Made by a program: the position numbers and the translations under genes
The notes under the pieces: model-generated
What the model was told of the DNA's origin: nothing
Databases searched by the model: none
The model's input: only the letters and a program-made list of their open reading frames with translations
Assembly: GCF_029024965.1 (NCBI RefSeq)
Contig: NZ_CP118982.1
Location: 2,542,001-2,606,000, forward strand
Direction of reading: 5' to 3'
DNA from: Staphylococcus equorum
GTDB lineage: Bacteria > Bacillota > Bacilli > Staphylococcales > Staphylococcaceae
Length of the DNA stretch: 64,000 bases
In this document: in pieces, positions 25,366-32,680 of the stretch
How positions within the stretch are numbered: position 1 is the first letter of the stretch
How the letters are laid out: each line of letters opens with the position of its first letter

Positions 25366-26250
25366 TTGGAAAATAGGTTAAATTATAATTCTTATGGTTT
25401 TAGATTTAAAGGAGATTATCAAGATAAAGTTGCTGGATTAAATGCAATGGGTTTTGAACTTCAACAAAGCCAAGAATACAAATGGCATGGTTTAAATCGT
25501 GGAGAAAATGATGTATTTATCTTTCAGTATACGACAAATGGCTATGGCATTATTCAAATAGAAGATAAAACTTTTAATTTAGAAAAAGGAGAAGCTTTTT
25601 TTGTCAAAGTTCCAAGTAACCATTGCTATTATCTACCTCATAATTCAAATGAATGGGAATTTCTCTATTTCACAATTTATGGCGATGAAGTCAGTAGATT
25701 ATTTAATATAATTGTAAATACATACGGAAATATATTCAAATTACCTTTACACTCAAAACCAATTAAACATATTATAGAAACTTTAGAAAAAGTGGATACT
25801 ATCGGAATCAACCATGGTTACGACGCTTCTTCTTGCGCCTACGCCTTTATTATGAAGTGCTTAGAGTATTTTGAATACGGCTATCAACACTCTGATGATT
25901 TCCCTCTATCTATTACAAAAGCGATTAACTTCATTGAAAAACATTATCAAGAAGACATAAGTCTAGATGATATTGTTAAAGTGTCTAATTTATCTAAATA
26001 TCATTTCACCCGCCAATTTAAAAAGTCTATAAAAGAAACCCCCATTAATTTTTTAGCAAAAACTAGAATAAACAAATCACTTATTTTATTAACCTCAGAT
26101 GATAAGAACATTGAATACATCGCACAAGAAGTGGGCTACACTTCTAGTAATTATTTTAGTAAAGTATTTAAAAAGTTTATCGGGACAACTCCAAATAATT
26201 ACAGAAAAACCATCAATATAATGCCTGTAGATAAAGTTTTCACCGATTGA
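25366..26250 (+). CDS. AraC-family regulator of the alpha-galactoside genes
   Basis: A 294-residue regulator with an N-terminal cupin-like sugar-sensing domain (IFQYTTNGYGIIQ) and two C-terminal helix-turn-helix motifs (DISLDDIVKVSNLSKYHFTR and NIEYIAQEVGYTSSNYFSK). The TTG at 25366 is preferred, since GGGAGGCG lies 5 bases before it; the TTG at 25351 overlaps the binding site. It precedes the GH4 alpha-galactosidase gene by 160 bases on the same strand, fitting an MSM/RafR-like local activator. Confidence 0.88.
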   Translation: MENRLNYNSYGFRFKGDYQDKVAGLNAMGFELQQSQEYKWHGLNRGENDVFIFQYTTNGYGIIQIEDKTFNLEKGEAFFVKVPSNHCYYLPHNSNEWEFLYFTIYGDEVSRLFNIIVNTYGNIFKLPLHSKPIKHIIETLEKVDTIGINHGYDASSCAYAFIMKCLEYFEYGYQHSDDFPLSITKAINFIEKHYQEDISLDDIVKVSNLSKYHFTRQFKKSIKETPINFLAKTRINKSLILLTSDDKNIEYIAQEVGYTSSNYFSKVFKKFIGTTPNNYRKTINIMPVDKVFTD

Positions 26251-26410
26251 CAAAGAGCAATATATTACTCTTTTTAAAAATATTTACGCTTGTTTATCCT
26301 CTAGTTAATGACTAACCTAAAAGTAAGCTATAGCGATTCAAGTATTTTATTTCCATAAAATAAATTCAGTTGTTTAAGTTTTATTTTCCAACTGTCAGGA
26401 GGAGTAAATA

Positions 26411-27709
26411 TTGAAAAAGATTACATTTTTAGGTGCAGGAAGTACTGTTTTTGCAAAGAATGTACTAGGCGATTGTATGACTGTGGATGCTTTGCAAGAT
26501 TTTGAATTCGCATTATTTGATATAGATAAAGAGCGTTTAAAAGATTCAGAAATGATGTTGAATAACTTGAAACAAAACATGAATTCTACCATTACAATTA
26601 AAGCATATCAAAATCGTAAAGCAGCATTGAGTAGAGCAAAATATGTCATAAATGCAATACAGGTTGGTGGCTATGATCCGGCTACAATTACTGATTTTGA
26701 AGTACCAAAAAATTATGGATTACGACAAACAATTGCCGACACACTTGGCATTGGTGGCATTTTTCGTAATTTGAGAACTATTCCCGTAATGCAAGATTTT
26801 GCCAACGATATAAAAGAAGTTTGTCCCGAAGCTTGGTTTTTAAATTATACAAACCCCATGGCTGTTTTAACAAATATTATGTTGAAAGAAGGCATTAAGA
26901 CAGTGGGCCTATGTCATAGTGTGCAAGTATGTGCTAGTGAATTACTTGAGTCTTTGGAATTACCAAAAGATAACATACAGTGGAAAATCGCTGGAATCAA
27001 TCATATGGCTTGGCTATTAGAAATTAAACGTAACGAAAAAGATCTTTATCCAGAAATTAAAAAGCGAGCTAAAGAAAAACAAAAAACAACTCACGACGAC
27101 ATGATTCGGTTTGAATTACTGGATAAATTTGGCTATTACGTCACAGAATCGTCTGAACATAATGCCGAATACCATCCATACTTTATCAAAAGCCAGTATC
27201 CGGAATTAATAGCTAATTACAATATTCCATTAGATGAATATCCACGACGTTGTGTTAAACAAATAGATGATTGGAAACAAATGCGCGATGATATTGTTAA
27301 TGATCAAAACCTTTCACATGAACGATCTCATGAATACGGTTCTTATATTATTGAAGCTATGGAAACAAATAAGCCATTTAAAATTGGTGGCAACGTTTTA
27401 AATACAGGTGGGTTAATCAATAATTTACCTGAAAATGCAGTTGTTGAAGTTCCTTGCTTAGTTGATGCAAATGGTGTTTCACCTACTTATGTTGGGGATT
27501 TACCAGAACAACTTGCAGCCCTCAATAGAACCAATATAAATACACAATTATTAACAATTGAAGCTGCTTTAACTAAAAGTAAAAGTAAAATTTACCAAGC
27601 TGCTATGTTAGATCCACATACCGCAGCTGAGTTATCTATTAACGACATTATTTCCTTATGCGACGATTTAATTGAAGCACATGGCAATTGGTTACCAGAA
27701 TATAATTAA
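26411..27709 (+). CDS. melA: Alpha-galactosidase, GH4
   Basis: A 432-residue NAD- and Mn-dependent GH4 enzyme. NAD-binding FLGAGSTVFAKNVLGD is at the N-terminus, the metal ligand Cys is in GLCHSVQ and His in INHMAW. Similarity is to MelA alpha-galactosidases acting on melibiose and raffinose. The start is TTG at 26411 after AGGAGGAG. A terminator follows, so the transporter gene downstream has its own promoter. Confidence 0.92.
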   Translation: MKKITFLGAGSTVFAKNVLGDCMTVDALQDFEFALFDIDKERLKDSEMMLNNLKQNMNSTITIKAYQNRKAALSRAKYVINAIQVGGYDPATITDFEVPKNYGLRQTIADTLGIGGIFRNLRTIPVMQDFANDIKEVCPEAWFLNYTNPMAVLTNIMLKEGIKTVGLCHSVQVCASELLESLELPKDNIQWKIAGINHMAWLLEIKRNEKDLYPEIKKRAKEKQKTTHDDMIRFELLDKFGYYVTESSEHNAEYHPYFIKSQYPELIANYNIPLDEYPRRCVKQIDDWKQMRDDIVNDQNLSHERSHEYGSYIIEAMETNKPFKIGGNVLNTGGLINNLPENAVVEVPCLVDANGVSPTYVGDLPEQLAALNRTNINTQLLTIEAALTKSKSKIYQAAMLDPHTAAELSINDIISLCDDLIEAHGNWLPEYN

Positions 27710-27710
27710 A

Positions 27711-27756
27711 ATAAAAACCAGGCTTTTACTATTTATCTTAGAAAAGTCTGGTTTTT
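27711..27756 (+). terminator. Terminator after melA
   Basis: AAAACCAGGCTTTT and AAAAGTCTGGTTTTT form a hairpin with a T run. Confidence 0.82.
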
Positions 27757-27858
27757 CTAAGATTATTAAATTCCATTAATGATTACACAATGTAGAAATA
27801 TAGCTTAACACTCTATTTCACAAGCATATTAACTATGCGTATTTTGTTAACGCAATGA

Positions 27859-27874
27859 TTTAAAGCGCTTTCAT
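27859..27874 (+). promoter_or_regulatory. cre-like site upstream of the symporter gene
   Basis: TTTAAAGCGCTTTCAT fits WTGNAARCGNWWWCAW with one mismatch (third base). It lies 33 bases before the TTG start, so CcpA control of the transporter is likely. Confidence 0.72.
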
Positions 27875-27906
27875 TATTGATTAGATACTATAGAGAGGTG
27901 ATATAA

Positions 27907-29277
27907 TTGAAGAGACAAATAACCCGTAAAGAAAAATATTCATTTGGAATTGGTGCATTTGGTAAAGATTTGGTTGTTAACTTAATAGGTATATATCTTA
28001 TGTATTATCTTACCGACATCTTAGGTGTTGCGGCCGGTTTTGTGGGCTCCTTATATTTTGTTGCTCGTATTTGGGATGCGATTAACGATCCAGTCATGGG
28101 AATGATTGTGGATAAAACTAAAACTAAATGGGGGAAATTCAGACCCTGGTTAGTCATAGGCACACTTATAAATTCTATTGTAACAATTATTTTATTTACA
28201 AATTTTGATTTAACAGGAACAAGTTTATATATATTTATTTCAATTATGTATATTCTTTGGGGCATGACTTATACAATGATGGATGTTCCTTATTGGTCAT
28301 GGTTACCTAATCTAACCAATAATCCCACCGAACGTGAAGAAGTATCTGTCATCCCTCGTATTTTTGCGAGTTTAGCAAACTTAATTCTTGGAGCTATAGG
28401 TTTAAGTGCTGTAATATATTTAGATACAATTTTCGGCACTGGAGATCAATCTACTGGTTTCTTAATTTTAACGGGAATTATCATTCTTTTTTTCATAACT
28501 ACAATGGGCATTACCGTATGTAATGTAAAAGAGGCTCCTACAAATATTGATACTGGTATTACACTACGCTTTAAAGATATTTGGCGAATACTATTTACCA
28601 ATAAAGAATTACTAGCCTATATCGGTATCCTAATTACGTTTTTCTTATGTACTCAAATCATTGGCAATGTACTCATTTATTATTTTAGTTATGTGGCAGA
28701 ATCAAAATTCTTATTTGCCCTATATAACGGTATGGGATTTGTAGAAATTATAGCATTAATTCTTTTCCCTAGAATTGCCAAATTACTTACAAGAGAACGT
28801 ATATTTCCGATTGCAACATGTAGTATCATTATAGGCCTACTCATTTTATTACTAGCTAGTTATTTTTCACCAAGTGCTATATTACCAGTTGTTATAGGTA
28901 CTACTTTTATAAAAATTGGCACTGGATTTATCATGGGTATTATAACAGTTTCTATTGCCGATGTAATAGACTATAGTGAAATGAAATTTGGTCAAAGAAA
29001 CGAAAGTGTCATTACTTCTACTCAAACATTTTTAATGAAAACAGCTATGGCAGTTTCTGGTTTGATTACTGGTTGGAGTTTAACTTTTTTAGGTTATCAA
29101 CCTGGTGTAGAACAAAGTGAATTCACCAAGAATGGATTGCGTTTTATCATGACTATTCTACCTATTATTTGTATAATAGCAAGTTACCTCATTTATAAAT
29201 GGAGCTATAATTTAAAAGGTACATACATTAAAGATGTAGTACATGTATTGAATCAAAGAAAAAGTAAAAAAGGTTGA
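27907..29277 (+). CDS. Glycoside-pentoside-hexuronide (GPH) family sugar:cation symporter, MelB-like
   Basis: A 456-residue, 12-helix permease. The early helix segment DILGVAAGFVGSLYFVARIWDAINDPVMG with DAxxDPxxG is the GPH signature. MelB carries melibiose with Na+ or H+. Pairing with the GH4 alpha-galactosidase points to melibiose/raffinose-type galactosides. The start is TTG at 27907 after GAGAGGTG. A cre-like site precedes it. Confidence 0.9.
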   Translation: MKRQITRKEKYSFGIGAFGKDLVVNLIGIYLMYYLTDILGVAAGFVGSLYFVARIWDAINDPVMGMIVDKTKTKWGKFRPWLVIGTLINSIVTIILFTNFDLTGTSLYIFISIMYILWGMTYTMMDVPYWSWLPNLTNNPTEREEVSVIPRIFASLANLILGAIGLSAVIYLDTIFGTGDQSTGFLILTGIIILFFITTMGITVCNVKEAPTNIDTGITLRFKDIWRILFTNKELLAYIGILITFFLCTQIIGNVLIYYFSYVAESKFLFALYNGMGFVEIIALILFPRIAKLLTRERIFPIATCSIIIGLLILLLASYFSPSAILPVVIGTTFIKIGTGFIMGIITVSIADVIDYSEMKFGQRNESVITSTQTFLMKTAMAVSGLITGWSLTFLGYQPGVEQSEFTKNGLRFIMTILPIICIIASYLIYKWSYNLKGTYIKDVVHVLNQRKSKKG

Positions 29278-29342
29278 TATTAAAAACAAACGAAAGTATT
29301 AGATACTCTCATTTATTCCTTGATTTTAAAATTCTACACTTT

Positions 29343-29402
29343 CAATTCCCCGGGAAATATTCAAAGGTGATATTTTGCCCAAATTGGAGCCTGATGAATA
29401 AT
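29343..29402 (+). pseudogene. Candidate 3' remnant of a formamidase-type gene
   Basis: In the frame ending at the TAA that overlaps the FmdB ATG (TAATG), the last codons read GDILPKLEPDE. The stop/start overlap is what is expected of an upstream coding partner, and FmdB genes commonly follow acetamidase/formamidase genes. The rest of such a gene is absent: the melB-like symporter lies 65 bases upstream. Only a short piece is visible, so this is tentative. Confidence 0.35.
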
Positions 29403-29667
29403 GCCAAACTACACATACACATGTCCGAATTGTGATGAATTTACAATTCGTCAATCCATGAACGACATACACAATAACGTTTCGTGCCCTGAATGTGGAC
29501 ATTTATCTAAACGTGTATATACTGCTTTTCAAACCTATGGAATGGACTCAAAGTTAAAAAATCGTATTGAACAAGGACAACAACCCAAACCCGTTACCAA
29601 AGATAAATTACCTCAACAAAATCGTGCAACTACAAATGCTGTCAGACCTTGGATGGCCGGACATTAA
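29401..29667 (+). CDS. fmdB: FmdB-type zinc ribbon protein
   Basis: An 88-residue protein with the FmdB zinc ribbon in the first 45 residues (YTCPNCDEFTIRQSM... VSCPECGHLSKRV; four Cys in two CPxC knuckles) and a polar tail ending RPWMAGH. FmdB was named as a putative regulator of formamidase. The partner enzyme gene is not present here. The ATG at 29401 overlaps a stop codon that appears to belong to the lost partner. Confidence 0.82.
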   Translation: MPNYTYTCPNCDEFTIRQSMNDIHNNVSCPECGHLSKRVYTAFQTYGMDSKLKNRIEQGQQPKPVTKDKLPQQNRATTNAVRPWMAGH

Positions 29668-29692
29668 TATATTTAATAGCATTACAAATACT

Positions 29693-29736
29693 CAGATCCA
29701 CCATTGCTTAGAATTAAGTAGTAATGGTGGATCTTT
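29693..29736 (+). terminator. Terminator after fmdB
   Basis: AGATCCACCATT and AATGGTGGATCT pair and are followed by TTTT. Confidence 0.85.
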
Positions 29737-29989
29737 TATATTCATTACTTCTAAATAATAATTTCATCGGTACATTCACACCCTCACACTGAGTACATTT
29801 AATTTAAAAACATTAATTTTACTTTCAGTAGATAGAATTAACATTTCGTTAATAATTTTAATAAAACTAAAAAGAGTTATTTTTTTAATAAAAGTATAAT
29901 TTGTGATATATTTATAAAATAATCATCATATATATATTCATTTTACTTAATATTTTTATTTATTTTCAAAAACAAAGGGGATGGTTTTA
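29737..29989. other. AT-rich promoter region of the SDR/C-domain cassette
   Basis: No coding frame is supported. TATAAT-like segments around 29895-29925 (AAAGTATAATTTG, TTTATAAAAT) are candidate -10 boxes for the gene at 29990. This region is markedly AT-rich, marking the left edge of the secondary-metabolite locus. Confidence 0.45.
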
Positions 29990-30808
29990 ATGAAAGTTGC
30001 TATAGTCACAGGAGCAAGTAGTGGAATTGGTTTTGATACAGCTAAAATGTTAGCCAAAAAAGACTACCGTGTTTATGCTCTTGCAAGAAACACAAAGAAA
30101 ATGCAAGGTTTATTAGCATATAATGTCAAAATAATGAAACTAGACATAACAGATTATAATGCAATCAAAGAAGTAGTTAACCATATTTTAAATAAAGAAG
30201 GCCATATAAATATTTTAATAAATAATGCTGGCTATGGATCATATGGTGCTATTGAAGATGTATCAATTGAAGAAGCGAAAAGACAGTTCGAAGTAAATCT
30301 ATTTGGTCTATCTGAAATAACAAGAGCCGTTATACCTTCCATGCGTGAACAAAAAGCAGGAAAAATTGTAAATATATCGTCAATCGGTGGACGTATACCT
30401 AATTATCTAGGAACTTGGTATCATGCTTCTAAACATGCTTTAGAGGGATACAGCGAAAGCTTACGTTTAGAACTTTCCGAATTTGGTATAGACGTTATCG
30501 TTATTCGACCGGGTGGTATAAAAACAGAATGGTCTTCTATTACAGCTCAAAATCTTAAATCATCTGCTAAAGGAGGAATCTATGAAGAAAAAGCTTTAAC
30601 ACTGGCAAATTCAATGATTAAATTAAATTCACTTAATTTATTTTACCCTCCTTCCGCTGTAGCTAAAGTTATAACTAATTCAATAGAAAGACGCTTTGTA
30701 AAACCGCAATATATTGTCGGTTTTCTTGCTAAAACCTCTATTTTTTTACATGCATTACTACCAGTTAAGCTATATAATTTTATTATCAAAAAACCGGTAT
30801 CTAAATAA
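29990..30808 (+). CDS. Short-chain dehydrogenase/reductase in the NRPS locus
   Basis: A 272-residue classical SDR. The NAD(P) motif TGASSGIG is at about 8-15, followed by NNAG, the active-site serine in ISSIGG, and the YHASK pair (Tyr, Lys). The ATG at 29990 is preferred: AAAGGGG is 9 bases upstream, whereas the ATG at 29981 abuts it. The C-terminal hydrophobic stretch (FLAKTSIFLHALLPVKLYNF) suggests membrane association. It lies 22 bases before the stand-alone condensation protein gene, so both are likely co-transcribed. Candidate role: oxidation or reduction of the NRPS product, by context only. Confidence 0.88.
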   Translation: MKVAIVTGASSGIGFDTAKMLAKKDYRVYALARNTKKMQGLLAYNVKIMKLDITDYNAIKEVVNHILNKEGHINILINNAGYGSYGAIEDVSIEEAKRQFEVNLFGLSEITRAVIPSMREQKAGKIVNISSIGGRIPNYLGTWYHASKHALEGYSESLRLELSEFGIDVIVIRPGGIKTEWSSITAQNLKSSAKGGIYEEKALTLANSMIKLNSLNLFYPPSAVAKVITNSIERRFVKPQYIVGFLAKTSIFLHALLPVKLYNFIIKKPVSK

Positions 30809-30830
30809 TTTATGACAGGAGCGAATTTAA

Positions 30831-32108
30831 ATGTCCACTGCAAATCTAACTTTGGCTCAAAATCATTATGCAATGTTGGAGTTATCACAACCTAATACAA
30901 GCATTTCTAATCTTTCTAATTTATTATATATCGAAAACACTTATTCTTATGATGCAATAAACAATGCATTAAATAAGCTTGTTGAAAATTTTGATGCATA
31001 TAGAATTCATATAATTAATGAATCAGGTGAACTAAAACAATCTTTACAACCTTTTAATTTCGAATACTTCCCATTAGTTGAATTTACAGACGAAGCTCAA
31101 TATAACGCTTGGATTGATCAACAAAAAAGCAAATGCTTATTTGATTTAAATAGCGATTTATACGACTTTACAATTGTAAAAAAACCCGATGGAAAACATT
31201 GCGTTTTCTTCACACATCATCATATTATTACTGATGCATGGAGCATAACGCATTCCGTTAACTATGTCGCAAAAACTCTGATTGGCCACAATATGGAACC
31301 CAATCCTTATTCTTATTTAGATATCACTAATGATGACAAAAAATACTTAAATTCTAACCGTTATGAAATCGATAAAAATTATTGGTTTAATAAAGTATTG
31401 AATTTTGAAATTACTGATTTTTTACCAAAGTTACAAAATGAAAATTATAAATCAGTAAGAAAATCTTATTCTCTTACTGAAGATGAATTTAAGTTCCTTC
31501 ATAAAATGTGCAGTGATTATTCTATTAGTATTAGTACAATGTTTATGTCTTTAATGCATTTATATGTTAGTAAATTATCGAATAAGAAGCAAAATTCAAT
31601 TGGTTTAATGGTACATAATAGAAGTAGTAACATCGAAAAAGAAACTTGTGGTCTTTTTACAAAAGCGCTACCATTAATTGTTGAAATAAACCCTGAGCAA
31701 ACTGTTGAAAGTTTTATCAACTTAGTTAAAAAAGAGAACTTCACTTTACTAAAACATAGAAAAATACCTACTACATTATTAATAGAACAAAATAAGGAAA
31801 AAGATGTAACGGCCTTAGCTGATTTTGCTATTTCATATCATAATATGCAATATGATAATGAAATTACAAAAGAAGGTTTTAAAGAGGAATGGTTATTAAA
31901 TGAAGCAAATCTTTACAACAAATTAAATATGAATATTAGTAATAGAAATAATGAGAATACATTGCATATCGATTATGACTTCAGCACATTCTATCTAAGC
32001 GAGACTTATATTGAACAAATGCATTATAGTTTAATGGATATTTTAGTTCAATTTCATAATAATCCGCACACATGCTTAAACGACATAGACGTTGTTCCTT
32101 TTAAATGA
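30831..32108 (+). CDS. Stand-alone NRPS condensation-domain protein
   Basis: A 425-residue condensation-family protein made of one C domain. The catalytic motif HHHIITDAWS is intact (second His as base, Asp). Sequence runs in parallel over its whole length with the N-terminal C domain of the convergent NRPS (HHVISDAWS; shared VHNRSSNIEKE-type/MHNRNKK block; TLLKHRKIP/NILKHRKYP; MNISNRNNENTL/VNISNRNRKNTL). It could acylate or transfer an aminoacyl chain, release the product, or act as an esterifying C domain. There is no adenylation or carrier domain, so it must act on a carrier supplied in trans. Confidence 0.88.
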   Translation: MSTANLTLAQNHYAMLELSQPNTSISNLSNLLYIENTYSYDAINNALNKLVENFDAYRIHIINESGELKQSLQPFNFEYFPLVEFTDEAQYNAWIDQQKSKCLFDLNSDLYDFTIVKKPDGKHCVFFTHHHIITDAWSITHSVNYVAKTLIGHNMEPNPYSYLDITNDDKKYLNSNRYEIDKNYWFNKVLNFEITDFLPKLQNENYKSVRKSYSLTEDEFKFLHKMCSDYSISISTMFMSLMHLYVSKLSNKKQNSIGLMVHNRSSNIEKETCGLFTKALPLIVEINPEQTVESFINLVKKENFTLLKHRKIPTTLLIEQNKEKDVTALADFAISYHNMQYDNEITKEGFKEEWLLNEANLYNKLNMNISNRNNENTLHIDYDFSTFYLSETYIEQMHYSLMDILVQFHNNPHTCLNDIDVVPFK

Positions 32109-32120
32109 GGTCGATAATTC

Positions 32121-32275
32121 ATGGTAAATATTACTTTGTTTTGTATTCCACATGCAGGGGCAATAAATTTATATTTCACCCCTAAAATATAAACTTCAAA
32201 AATGATATTGCTTTAAAACCATTAGAACTTCCAGGTCATGGAGAAAGATTAAGGCTCTTTGTTAAAGAGGATTGA
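32121..32275 (+). pseudogene. Type II thioesterase remnant (GrsT-like)
   Basis: A 23-codon frame opens MVNITLFCIPHAGAINLYF, the N-terminal signature of type II thioesterases (LFCIPHAGG). It stops and, in another frame, LKPLELPGHGERL follows, the next conserved block (ELPGHGER). The rest (about 180 residues including GHSMG and the catalytic His) is missing. An internal deletion, a frameshift and a lost 3' part make it a pseudogene. The proofreading thioesterase of the cassette is therefore absent, unless supplied elsewhere. A terminator and an ISL3 remnant follow. Confidence 0.85.
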
Positions 32276-32284
32276 TACAATTTT

Positions 32285-32323
32285 TTGAGATTAGGCAACC
32301 TTATGTTGCTTAATCTCTTTTTT
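32285..32323 (+). terminator. Terminator after the thioesterase remnant
   Basis: GAGATTAGGCAAC and GTTGCTTAATCTC form a hairpin followed by TTTTTT on the plus strand. Confidence 0.85.
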
Positions 32324-32363
32324 GCTTGAAGAAGCATAAAGTATTGAAGTTAGTAAAATACGG

Positions 32364-32590
32364 CTCATACATATCAAGTGTATGAGTCAAAACTTTGTAC
32401 CTTTCTGTTAAGTGAAACGGTAAATATTTTTCATGAGTGTAATTTTCTATCTTTTACGATATCCATGACTTTATATGTTGTTGCGTCGCAAAAGATGAAA
32501 CTATTAACACTTGTCCACATGTTTAACGCATTTAAATTCATCCATCTTATTTTCAATGATAGATATTTTTTGCGCTTTTTTATACCAAAA
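32364..32590 (-). mobile_element. Decayed ISL3-family transposase fragment
   Basis: On the minus strand one frame gives MDEFKCVKHVDKC-stop; a shifted frame continues NSFIFCDATTYKVMDIVKDR and KLHS-stop, then KIFTVSLNRKVQSF. These match the catalytic-core opening of ISL3 transposases of the IS1181 kind (IDEFK..., FIFCDA.T...DI..DR). Two stops and a frameshift show long inactivity, and the rest is missing. A hairpin CTCATACA/TGTATGAG at 32372-32388 may be unrelated. It lies exactly where the convergent cassette has lost the thioesterase, so IS-mediated deletion is plausible. Confidence 0.7.
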
Positions 32591-32622
32591 AACAGGACTG
32601 ATTTTTAAGTCTGTCCTGTTTA
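32588..32622. terminator. Hairpin between IS remnant and NRPS end
   Basis: AAACAGGACTGA and AGTCTGTCCTGTTT pair. A terminator-like stem with T/A runs on both sides. Confidence 0.55.
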
Positions 32623-32646
32623 GTATAGATCCTAAAAAATAAAAAC

Positions 32647-32679
32647 GAGGTAGCAAAATAAAATTTGCTACCTCATTTT
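32647..32679 (-). terminator. Terminator of the NRPS gene
   Basis: On the minus strand GAGGTAGCAAATT and TTTGCTACCTC pair directly after the NRPS stop, followed by TTTTTAT. Confidence 0.9.
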
Positions 32680-32680
32680 G

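Noticed and set aside
32378..32608. 76-codon plus-strand reading
   Set aside because: It lies antisense to the ISL3 transposase remnant, which explains the sequence better.
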